Below, one piece after another: positions 7,315 to 12,836 of a stretch of DNA of 12,836 nucleotides. Positions within the stretch are counted from its first letter, which is position 1, and the number at the start of each line of letters is the position of its first letter. This DNA comes from Yoonia sp. (GTDB lineage: Bacteria; Pseudomonadota; Alphaproteobacteria; Rhodobacterales; Rhodobacteraceae). The notes below the pieces were generated by a model. The model was not told the DNA's origin. It saw only the letters and a list, made by a program, of their open reading frames with translations, and did not search any database. The position numbers and the translations under genes are program-made. The DNA lies in assembly GCA_028822885.1 (NCBI GenBank), contig JAPKCP010000061.1:1-12836 (forward strand). The letters are read 5' to 3'.

Positions 7315-8655
7315 TTAGAAATCAACGAGTGCTTTCGAAAGCTTATTTTGTCGCACTATAGCCTGATTAAGATCAAATGAAAGCAATCTCGAATCAGCCA
7401 CGATTTGCCGGCCTTCGACGAAAAGGTCGCGAACTTTCGCCGGTCCCGCCAACACAAGTGCCGCTGGATCCCAGCTGCCAGCACTTTCAATCCCGCTGAC
7501 GTCCCAGATCGCGATGTCAGCCCGTTTGCCAACTCCGATTTGCCCGCAATCATCGCGCCCAAGTACCTGCGCCCCACCGCGTGTCGCGATCTCCAGCGCC
7601 TCACGGGCGCTCATCGCGTCGGCACCATTGACAACCCGTTGCAAAAGCATCGTTTGGCGAGCCTCAGACATCAGATTGCTACCGTCATTGCTTGCTGATC
7701 CATCAACCCCAAGCCCAACGGGCACCCCCACGTCACGCATCGCCCGCACAGGCGCGATACCTGACCCAAGACGACAGTTCGAACAGGGACAGTGCGCGAC
7801 GCCGGTTTTGCTGCGTGCGAACAGGTCAATCTCAGCGCTATCAAGTTTCACACAATGCGCATGCCAAACATCATCACCGGTCCAGCCCAAATCTTCTGCA
7901 TACTGCCCAGGTCGACAGCCAAATTGGGACAGCGAATAAGCGACATCCTCATCATTCTCAGCAAGATGTGTATGCATCATAACACCCTTATCCCGCGCAA
8001 GAATCGCCGCATCACGCATCAGTTCACGACTTACCGAAAACGGCGAACATGGGGCGATACCGACACGCACCATCGCGCCGGGGTTTGGATCATGAAAGGC
8101 ATCAATTACCCGAATGCTATCATTTAAAATGGCAGCCTCATCCTCAACCAAACTGTCGGGGGGCAAGCCGCCAGCACTTTCCCCGATGCTCATCGCCCCA
8201 CGGGTCGGGTGAAAGCGCATTCCAACCTCTTGTGCCGCTGCGATAGTATCATCCAAGCGGGCGCCATTCGGGTAAAGATACAAATGATCCGAGGTCATCG
8301 TACATCCAGAAAGTGCCAATTCGGCTAAGCCTATTTGAGCAGAGACAAACATCTCTTCTGGTCCAAACCGAGACCAAATCGGGTACAGCGTTTTAAGCCA
8401 GCCGAAAAGTAATGCGTCTTGCCCACCCGGCACGGCACGGGTCAGCGTTTGAAACAGATGGTGATGTGTATTCACGAGGCCCGGTGTAACCACGCAGCCT
8501 TTTGCCCAGACGATATTCGCTCCATCCGCAACAAGATTTTGACCCACGGCCTTAATGACGCCACCCGAAATTAGGATGTCAGCATCTGCAAGCTCTGACC
8601 GCGCATCATCCATTGTTAGGACGATCTGCGCGGCGCGGATCAATGTATCAGCCAT
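7315..8655 (-). CDS. 8-oxoguanine deaminase (amidohydrolase)
   Basis: The 446-residue product closely resembles the 8-oxoguanine deaminases known from Pseudomonas, which turn 8-oxoguanine into urate and ammonia. Matching blocks are TPGLVNTHHHLFQTLTRAVP (57-76, metal pair H64/H66), LSGCTMTSDHLYLYPNG (115-131), TRGAMSIGESAGGLPP (151-166), APCSPFSVS (201-209), HTHLAE (228-233), the H265/H267 region, AHCPCSN (287-293) and GLGVDGSASND (314-324) with D318. A related s-triazine or cytosine-type hydrolase is less likely given these blocks. The longest frame reaches 8769, but ATG 8655 with GCAGGA about nine bases upstream gives the normal family length. That start overlaps the phosphatase stop by 8 bp. 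It is the second purine-base deaminase in the window, after guaD. Confidence 0.9.
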   Translation of the reverse strand: MADTLIRAAQIVLTMDDARSELADADILISGGVIKAVGQNLVADGANIVWAKGCVVTPGLVNTHHHLFQTLTRAVPGGQDALLFGWLKTLYPIWSRFGPEEMFVSAQIGLAELALSGCTMTSDHLYLYPNGARLDDTIAAAQEVGMRFHPTRGAMSIGESAGGLPPDSLVEDEAAILNDSIRVIDAFHDPNPGAMVRVGIAPCSPFSVSRELMRDAAILARDKGVMMHTHLAENDEDVAYSLSQFGCRPGQYAEDLGWTGDDVWHAHCVKLDSAEIDLFARSKTGVAHCPCSNCRLGSGIAPVRAMRDVGVPVGLGVDGSASNDGSNLMSEARQTMLLQRVVNGADAMSAREALEIATRGGAQVLGRDDCGQIGVGKRADIAIWDVSGIESAGSWDPAALVLAGPAKVRDLFVEGRQIVADSRLLSFDLNQAIVRQNKLSKALVDF

Positions 8656-9460
8656 CAATGCTATCCTGCAAAATCGATAGGGCAAGCGCGTGAATTTCTG
8701 GGTTGGCCGCAGCAAGAACCCGGCCACCATGATGTGCTGCACCACCTTGCCAGTTTGAAACAACACCACCAGCTGCCGTTATCACCGCAATCGGCGCGTG
8801 AATGTCGTAGGGTTGCAAGCCCGCCTCAATCACCAAATCCACCTGCCCCGCTGCAAGCAGCGCGTATCCATAGCAATCCATGCCGTAACGGGTCAGTTCG
8901 ACCTGTGATGCAACGGCGCGAAACGCTTTTCCCTCAGCCAGAGTCCCGACCTCAGGGAAAGTTGTCAGCAAACGCGCCTTGCCAATCGCCCGTGATTCCC
9001 GCGTGGACAACTGTTTTTCACCCAATGGGCCAGTCATGAACGCATGACCGAACCCACCAACAAAGCGCTCACTAATATAGGGCTGATCAATCAACCCAAG
9101 CAAAGGGCCAGTTTCATCTGCAACAGAGACCAAAATGCCCCATGTTGGGGTTCCACTAACATAACCACGGGTTCCATCAATCGGGTCAAGAACCCAAGTC
9201 AGACCGGACGTGCCCGAAGTAATACCAAATTCTTCACCAATGATCCCATCGTCAGGGCGTTCGCGCGCTAAAATCGCGCGCATCACCTTTTCCGCAGCTT
9301 TGTCAGCGACAGTTACAGGATCATATCCACCAGCATCCTTATTTTGAGTGGAAATATCTGGTTGACGAAAGAACTTGAGCGTCTCGGGGCGCGCTGCATC
9401 TGCAAGCAAATTAGCAACGCGCAACAGGTTATCCTGCATCTTAAGGTCGGTTGGCTGCAC
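8648..9460 (-). CDS. hisN: Inositol monophosphatase-family enzyme, probable histidinol-phosphatase
   Basis: The 270-residue product has the Mg2+-dependent phosphatase motifs of the IMPase family: DPVTVADKAAE (47-57), the metal-binding GEEFG (75-79), WVLDPIDGTRGY (89-100) with D92 and D95, and the C-terminal LQPYDIHAPIAVITAAGG (215-232) with D219. The GEEFG and LQPYDI forms are typical of HisN-type histidinol-phosphatases, which carry out the penultimate step of histidine synthesis. A generic inositol or nucleotide phosphatase remains possible. A longer frame runs to 9508, and an internal ATG lies at 9439. I chose GTG 9460 because AGGAG sits eight bases before it. Its end overlaps the start of the 8-oxoguanine deaminase gene by 8 bp, so the two are very likely translated together. 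No other histidine genes are in the window. Confidence 0.85.
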   Translation of the reverse strand: MQPTDLKMQDNLLRVANLLADAARPETLKFFRQPDISTQNKDAGGYDPVTVADKAAEKVMRAILARERPDDGIIGEEFGITSGTSGLTWVLDPIDGTRGYVSGTPTWGILVSVADETGPLLGLIDQPYISERFVGGFGHAFMTGPLGEKQLSTRESRAIGKARLLTTFPEVGTLAEGKAFRAVASQVELTRYGMDCYGYALLAAGQVDLVIEAGLQPYDIHAPIAVITAAGGVVSNWQGGAAHHGGRVLAAANPEIHALALSILQDSIDG

Positions 9461-9534
9461 GATATATTCTCCTGATGCGATCCCACTAGCGGTAGCCTGC
9501 AAGAGCACATCAGGTCAATAATCGTTTAAGTCGG

Positions 9535-9909
9535 CTAAGCGGCTTCGCTCAAAACACGCGCGAGATCGAACAGACGGCGGCGCTGATTCTCTGGGATCGC
9601 ATAATAAGACCGCAGCAATTCAAGCGCTTCTTTATCAGTAAGGATGTCGGATGGCATATCAGATGAACCGCGCTCAACTTGGCTTGCTACTTGCTCAATG
9701 CCTTCAAAGAAAAATGAGACTGGCACGCCCAAGACACTTGAGATGTCCCAAAGACGCGATGCGCTTACGCGGTTCATTCCGGTTTCATACTTTTGAATTT
9801 GTTGAAACTTAATTCCAACCTGTTCGGCCAACTGCTGTTGCGTTGTACCGTTCATCCACCGGCGGTGGCGAATTCGTTTCCCAACGTGAACATCTACTGG
9901 ATGACTCAT
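9535..9909 (-). CDS. XRE-family helix-turn-helix transcriptional regulator
   Basis: The 124-residue product has a Cro/C1-type HTH at ~8-65 (VGKRIRHRRWMNGTTQQQLA, then VGIKFQQIQKYETGMNRV). The recognition helix probably covers IKFQQIQKYE. A short hydrophobic tail of the domain (VPVSFFFEG) is followed by a polar linker (72-90) and a C-terminal helix pair (DKEALELLRSYYAIPENQ, then RRRLFDLARVL). No ligand-binding or peptidase domain is present. Regulators of this size and sequence are frequent in Rhodobacteraceae; their targets are mostly unknown. ATG 9909 has GGGGAA just upstream; a GTG at 9930 would add seven residues. It heads the phosphatase/8-oxoguanine deaminase/lipoprotein series, with 74 bp to the phosphatase start, and may autoregulate through inverted repeats in the 280-bp divergent region. 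Confidence 0.92.
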   Translation of the reverse strand: MSHPVDVHVGKRIRHRRWMNGTTQQQLAEQVGIKFQQIQKYETGMNRVSASRLWDISSVLGVPVSFFFEGIEQVASQVERGSSDMPSDILTDKEALELLRSYYAIPENQRRRLFDLARVLSEAA

Positions 9910-9919
9910 AACATTCCCC

Positions 9920-9985
9920 TTAACTAACACGTCCTAAGCGCGACGTCTGGCGCAGCACTAGGTTGCATTCCCTCGGCTTCCACAT
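9920..9985 (-). CDS. Possible 21-codon leader ORF upstream of the XRE gene
   Basis: A short frame starts at ATG 9985, nine bases after a perfect AGGAGG (10000-9995), and ends at TAA 9922-9920. That TAA runs into the GGGGAA ribosome binding site of the XRE gene, whose ATG follows ten bases later. The peptide begins MWKPREC and is basic (about five Arg and one Lys), with no membrane segment. The strength of the AGGAGG site and the tight junction with the next gene suggest translational coupling or a leader peptide. It is too short for coding statistics and could be chance. Confidence 0.4.
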   Translation of the reverse strand: MWKPRECNLVLRQTSRLGRVS

Positions 9986-10189
9986 TCCGGGAAACCTCCT
10001 ATGCACATGTAATCAACTGATAGCACAAAACACGCAACGGTTGCAGCCTCAGACCTAACCTTAAGGACAGGTTACGCCCAAGTCCGCCAGAAGTGAGACT
10101 GAACAAGATGTCAAATCGGGTACTTCAACTCCTTTGGTATTAGATATAGGTTAATGTTAGCTTTATATAAAACCCAATAGGTCTCCCTG
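9986..10189. promoter_or_regulatory. Divergent control region between XRE gene and oxidoreductase gene
   Basis: This spacer holds an inverted repeat TAACCT-N7-AGGTTA (10056-10074) with CCTTAAGG in its middle. The same AGGTTA occurs again at 10148-10153, and a second inverted repeat, GCAACGGTTGC, lies at 10034-10044. The repeats are placed where a divergently transcribed XRE dimer could bind and control both directions. No convincing minus-strand promoter could be picked out by eye. The link to the XRE protein is inference from position only. Confidence 0.35.
10141..10169 (+). promoter_or_regulatory. Possible promoter for the oxidoreductase gene
   Basis: TAGATA (10141-10146) is followed after 17 bp by TATATA (10164-10169), each a four-to-five-base match to the housekeeping consensus. 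Transcription would begin near 10176, only ~14 nt before the ATG at 10190. The AGGTTA copy at 10148 falls between the two boxes, a usual place for a repressor site. Confidence 0.3.
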
Positions 10190-11149
10190 ATGCATGCATT
10201 TCGTGTCCTCGATTATGAGACTCCTGCAAAGTTGATTGACGTTGACGTAACGGCACCCGCGCAAGGCGAGGTCCTAATCGACATTCATGCATGCGGATTA
10301 AACTTCGCAGATTTACTGATGGCCAAGGGAAGCTATCAAGAAACACCGCCAACACCTTTCACACTCGGCATGGAGGTTTGCGGCACAGTGATCGCTCAGG
10401 GTGAGGGTGTTACAATACCACCCCTCGGAGCGCGCGTTGCTGTTTTTGGTGGCTCTGGCGGCCTTGCAGAACAGGGCGTTTTCCCGGCCGCGCTTTGCCG
10501 CGACGTTCCTGCGAGTATGCCGTCTGAGACAGCCGCAGGATTTATGGTTGCCTACGGAACCTCACATCTGGCGTTGACACGGCGGGCCCAATTGCAAGCA
10601 GGCGAAACATTGCTTGTTCTTGGTGCAGCGGGCGGTGTTGGGCTAACAGCAGTTGAGATCGGGAAAGCGCTTGGCGCAACTGTGATTGCAGTCGCACGCG
10701 GCGCTGACAAGCTGGCCATCGCGCAAGCTGCTGGCGCGGATCATCTTATCGATAGCGACACGCAAGACGTCAAAGCTTTGGTCAAGGGCCTTGGCGGCGC
10801 GGACGTGGTCTACGATCCAGTCGGTGGGGCGCTTTTCAAAGCCGCATTGGGTGCGTGTAATCGCGAAGCCCGCGTGATCACAATCGGATTTGCAAGCGGC
10901 GACGTGCCGCAAATTCCTGCGAACATCATTCTGGTCAAAAACATAACTGTCATCGGGTTCTATTGGGGCGGGTATCTCAGCTTCAACCCAGAGGCATTGA
11001 TCGCGAGCATGTCAGACCTGTTCACGATGTATACGGACGGTCGGCTAAAACCGCATGTCAGTCACGTTCTTCCGCTCGAAAAGGCACAAGATGCGCTCGA
11101 TCTGTTGCAGACGCGTAAATCCACGGGAAAAGTTGTGGTGACGTGTTAG
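10190..11149 (+). CDS. NADPH:quinone oxidoreductase-type MDR protein
   Basis: The 319-residue product belongs to the zinc-free quinone oxidoreductase branch of the medium-chain dehydrogenase/reductase superfamily. The N-terminal catalytic GroES-like domain (~1-125) includes ACGLNFADLLMAKGSYQ (34-50) and PFTLGMEVCGTV (56-67). The Rossmann domain (~125-260) has the nucleotide motif GAAGGVGLTAVEIGKALGA (145-163) and DVVYDPVGG (205-213). The structural-zinc cysteines of alcohol dehydrogenases are absent. Members reduce quinones or alpha,beta-unsaturated carbonyls in the cytosol, generally with NADPH; the actual substrate cannot be read from sequence. ATG 10190 gives the usual N-terminus, but only AGG in AATAGGTCTCCCTG serves as a weak ribosome site. 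The gene diverges from the XRE regulator and stands alone, since the next gene has its own promoter. Confidence 0.93.
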   Translation: MHAFRVLDYETPAKLIDVDVTAPAQGEVLIDIHACGLNFADLLMAKGSYQETPPTPFTLGMEVCGTVIAQGEGVTIPPLGARVAVFGGSGGLAEQGVFPAALCRDVPASMPSETAAGFMVAYGTSHLALTRRAQLQAGETLLVLGAAGGVGLTAVEIGKALGATVIAVARGADKLAIAQAAGADHLIDSDTQDVKALVKGLGGADVVYDPVGGALFKAALGACNREARVITIGFASGDVPQIPANIILVKNITVIGFYWGGYLSFNPEALIASMSDLFTMYTDGRLKPHVSHVLPLEKAQDALDLLQTRKSTGKVVVTC

Positions 11150-11366
11150 GCTAAGTGCCTTCCCCAATGAATGTGTTTCGGCGAATCTGATTCTTGGTGG
11201 TTTCTGTGCATTCGGGAACGCATTCTTTGCTGTCAAAACAAGCATGTGACGGCTCAAGTATGAATTTGAACATAAGAAATTCCGACTGATTAACCCTTGT
11301 ATTAACCAGGTTGCGACATTCCCGCCCAATTCGCTCAGAATAACGCCTTTCCGGTACCTTACCCTC
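11150..11366. other. Intergenic spacer upstream of the Bax inhibitor-1 gene
   Basis: No gene is supported here. The spacer holds two pairs of short direct repeats, each with a 12-bp period: GCATTC at 11208 and 11220, and TTAACC at 11290 and 11302. The second TTAACC continues as TTAACCAG, close to the alphaproteobacterial CtrA half-site TTAACCAT. A small AGGC/GCCT hairpin follows the oxidoreductase stop but has no T-run. Confidence 0.5.
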
Positions 11367-11395
11367 TTGAAAATCGCGGGCTCTCTGCCGATATT
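11367..11395 (+). promoter_or_regulatory. Promoter for the Bax inhibitor-1 gene
   Basis: TTGAAA (11367-11372) and GATATT (11390-11395) are separated by exactly 17 bp, fitting a housekeeping sigma70 promoter with a good -35 box and a moderate -10 box. Transcription would start near 11402, giving a leader of about 44 nt that contains the GGAGG ribosome binding site. Confidence 0.5.
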
Positions 11396-11445
11396 GGTTC
11401 CAAGACGCCGTGTCTGGCGTTCGCAGTTCTATTTTGGAGGTATCC

Positions 11446-12225
11446 ATGGCTGAATATCAAACAATTCAAACGGCGGGCGGTGTCCGCACGGCGGCAATTG
11501 ATGAAGGGCTTCGCGCCCACATGAACAAAGTCTACAGCACTATGTCTGTAGGCACGTTGGTGACATTTGCCGCAGCTTGGGCCATCGCAGGCCTTGCGAC
11601 AACGACTGATCCGTCCACAGCAGTCGCACAGCTTAGCGAAAACGTATATCTGACTGGACTTGGTAGCGCACTTTACCTGTCACCCCTTAAGTGGGTTGTC
11701 ATGTTTGCACCGCTAGCATTTATCTTCTTCGGCTTTGGTGCCGCTCTAAAGCGTTTGCCAGCTTCTGGCGTGCAGACAGTATTTTATATGTTTGCCGCAC
11801 TGATGGGGCTCTCACTTAGCTCGATCTTCATTGTCTTTACCGGCATGTCGATCGCACAAGTGTTTTTGATCACATCGATCTCATTCGCAGGTTTGTCCCT
11901 CTGGGGTTATACGACCAAGAAAGACATTTCCGCTTGGGGTAGTTTCCTCATCATGGGTGTCATTGGTCTGATCGTCGCGTCGATTGCAAACATGTGGTTC
12001 CAGTCTGGCGCTATGGGCTTTGCCATCTCGCTCCTTGGTGTGCTGATTTTTGCAGGCCTCACAGCCTACGACACGCAGAAGATCAAGACGGAATACCTCG
12101 CGCACGCAGCGCATGGCGACAAAGAATGGTTGGCGAAGTCGGCAATTATGGGTGCGTTGAACCTGTATCTCGACTTTATCAACATGTTCATGTTCCTGCT
12201 GCAACTGCTGGGCAACAGAGAGTAA
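11446..12225 (+). CDS. Bax inhibitor-1/YccA-family membrane protein
   Basis: The 259-residue product is an inner-membrane protein with about seven hydrophobic segments, at ~33-51, 83-101, 111-131, 136-155, 164-182, 188-206 and 238-256. The family signatures LTAYDTQKIK (205-214) and ALNLYLDFINMFMFLLQLLG (237-256) are clear. D209 and D243 probably correspond to the acidic pair that, in a structurally studied Bacillus homolog, senses pH and controls Ca2+ leak. The physiological role in proteobacteria is uncertain; YccA in Escherichia coli interacts with the FtsH protease. ATG 11446 has GGAGG about five bases upstream, so the 12-codon-longer frame from 11410 is unlikely. It has its own promoter and a strong terminator, so it is probably monocistronic. 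Confidence 0.95.
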   Translation: MAEYQTIQTAGGVRTAAIDEGLRAHMNKVYSTMSVGTLVTFAAAWAIAGLATTTDPSTAVAQLSENVYLTGLGSALYLSPLKWVVMFAPLAFIFFGFGAALKRLPASGVQTVFYMFAALMGLSLSSIFIVFTGMSIAQVFLITSISFAGLSLWGYTTKKDISAWGSFLIMGVIGLIVASIANMWFQSGAMGFAISLLGVLIFAGLTAYDTQKIKTEYLAHAAHGDKEWLAKSAIMGALNLYLDFINMFMFLLQLLGNRE

Positions 12226-12252
12226 CACTCTCCACTGCCATCAACAAAAAAT

Positions 12253-12288
12253 AAAACCTACCAGAGCGTTCGCTTTGGTGGGTTTTTT
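12253..12288 (+). terminator. Rho-independent terminator after the Bax inhibitor-1 gene
   Basis: ACCTACCAGAGC and GCTTTGGTGGGT pair into a long stem with two G-T wobbles around a GTTC loop, followed by a run of six T (12283-12288). It starts ~27 bases after the stop codon. An A-rich flank on the left gives a T-rich tail on the other strand, so it may also stop transcription coming from the right. Confidence 0.88.
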
Positions 12289-12317
12289 CACATCCATTTT
12301 CTAAAGTATTCGTGATT

Positions 12318-12479
12318 TCAGCACACTGGATTAGTCAGTCTTCGCGATACGCTCTCTGTCGCAAGAGAGACGCCACCAGACTCGGCCGCATGCAAACCTT
12401 CGAGAGCTTTGTGACAACCATCTTCGACGGCTTTCAAGTGCGAGTTCGTTACCGTTGGCTCATCCGCGACCGAGTTCAC
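12318..12479 (-). CDS. Possible small ORF (53 aa), unrecognised
   Basis: GTG 12479 overlaps the stop of the preceding frame as GTGA. The peptide starts MNSVADEPTVTNSHLKAVED and is polar, with no membrane segment or known motif. There is no clear ribosome binding site. It may be the shifted continuation of the frame before it rather than a separate gene. Confidence 0.2.
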   Translation of the reverse strand: MNSVADEPTVTNSHLKAVEDGCHKALEGLHAAESGGVSLATESVSRRLTNPVC

Positions 12480-12625
12480 GGCAATGCCGCTTTCCTAGGC
12501 TTTTCCATATTCACAGCTTCACGGGCCTGCCACAGTTCTCGCTGCAAATTAGCACTTACTTGGCCAGCGCCGTTGATAATCGCCTTCTGTTCGGGTCTAA
12601 GCGTTTCCCGAGGCTCAAGGCTCAT
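12476..12625 (-). CDS. Possible small ORF (49 aa), unrecognised
   Basis: From ATG 12625 the frame encodes MSLEPRETLRPEQKAIINGA and continues as a Gln/Glu/Arg-rich, probably helical segment to TGA 12476. The same frame is open upstream to a TAA at 12671-12673, with TTG 12661 as another possible start. No ribosome binding site is evident. The residue pattern looks more protein-like than the opposite strand, but no family is recognised. Confidence 0.22.
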   Translation of the reverse strand: MSLEPRETLRPEQKAIINGAGQVSANLQRELWQAREAVNMEKPRKAALP

Positions 12626-12836
12626 ACAATGGCACTCAAGAGTAATCAGATTCTCAGTCAATGAATAGAATTACGCCACTTCAAAGTGACTAATCGCTTC
12701 GCATAATCGCAAGATATTTTCCGCACTGTCGACAACACCAGCTTTGATCGAAAAAATCTTCAAATCCCCGCTACTTTAACAGTACCATTTTCAACGGGCT
12801 GGGACAGAGGAAAACATACTTGACGAATAGTGCAGC

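Larger units (their letters stand above)
12289..12836. other. Right end without a confident gene; chain of short minus-strand frames
   Basis: No recognisable gene lies in the last ~550 bp. The plus strand has a 118-codon frame (12312-12668), but its product is not recognisable and has no ribosome binding site. On the minus strand four short frames follow one another: one entering from the right edge and ending at a TGA near 12765; one of 34 codons open from 12775 to 12674 (contains KAGVVDSAENILRLCEAI) ending at TAA 12671-12673; one in the same frame to 12476; and one of 53 codons from GTG 12479. The joints are TTGA, a single TAA, and GTGA. This could be a gene broken by stops and frameshifts. 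Confidence 0.45.

Noticed and set aside
8656..8769. N-terminal extension of the 8-oxoguanine deaminase
   Set aside because: It lies wholly inside the phosphatase gene, lacks a ribosome site and is absent from the family; ATG 8655 gives a normal length.
11151..11447. 98-codon minus-strand frame filling the spacer between the oxidoreductase and Bax inhibitor-1 genes
   Set aside because: It overlaps the promoter, leader and ribosome site of the downstream gene, has no ribosome binding site of its own, and its product matches no family I know. Its exact fit to the gap is curious but probably chance.
12312..12668. 118-codon plus-strand frame after the terminator
   Set aside because: It has no ribosome site or recognisable motif, its residue mix is unlike a natural protein, and the opposite strand looks more coding-like.
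12781..12836. Possible insertion-sequence end at the right edge
   Set aside because: No inverted-repeat partner, target duplication or transposase fragment could be recognised within the window.

Overview
The window looks like chromosomal DNA of a marine roseobacter-type alphaproteobacterium (Rhodobacteraceae). This rests on the overall protein character, on an XRE regulator of the short kind common in that family, and on a base composition that looks moderately GC-rich by eye. The genus cannot be fixed from the sequence alone. Most of the window is ordinary, well-packed core genome. No phage structural genes, CRISPR array, rRNA or tRNA was seen.

Left block, all on the minus strand (read right to left). 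mgtE (Mg2+ transporter) is followed by a 5-formyltetrahydrofolate cyclo-ligase that it overlaps by one base (TGATG), then a YmdB-type phosphodiesterase, an SLC13 permease with two TrkA-C domains, and, beyond a 135-bp gap with its own possible promoter, yebC, which is cut by the window edge. Two tandem, related, perfect 20-bp palindromes lie between the cyclo-ligase and ymdB.

Middle block, guanine metabolism. A guanine deaminase gene (plus strand) diverges from mgtE. It converges on a minus-strand operon of XRE regulator, HisN-type phosphatase, 8-oxoguanine deaminase and CAP-domain lipoprotein. The phosphatase and deaminase genes overlap by 8 bp, the deaminase and lipoprotein genes are 16 bp apart, and the lipoprotein gene shares a CTAG stop with guanine deaminase. 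A possible 21-codon leader ORF with a perfect AGGAGG ribosome binding site precedes the XRE gene.

Right block. A quinone oxidoreductase-type dehydrogenase diverges from the XRE gene across a 280-bp region with inverted repeats. It is followed by a Bax inhibitor-1/YccA membrane protein with a recognisable promoter and a strong terminator. The last ~550 bp hold no confident gene. They carry a chain of very short minus-strand reading frames that could be a decayed gene or tiny overlapping cistrons.

No clear new system is present. The best leads are the paired palindromes, the leader ORF and operator-like repeats around the XRE regulator, and the unexplained right end. Several gene starts given here differ from the longest possible ORF because ribosome binding sites and overlaps favour an internal start; the reasons are in each entry.
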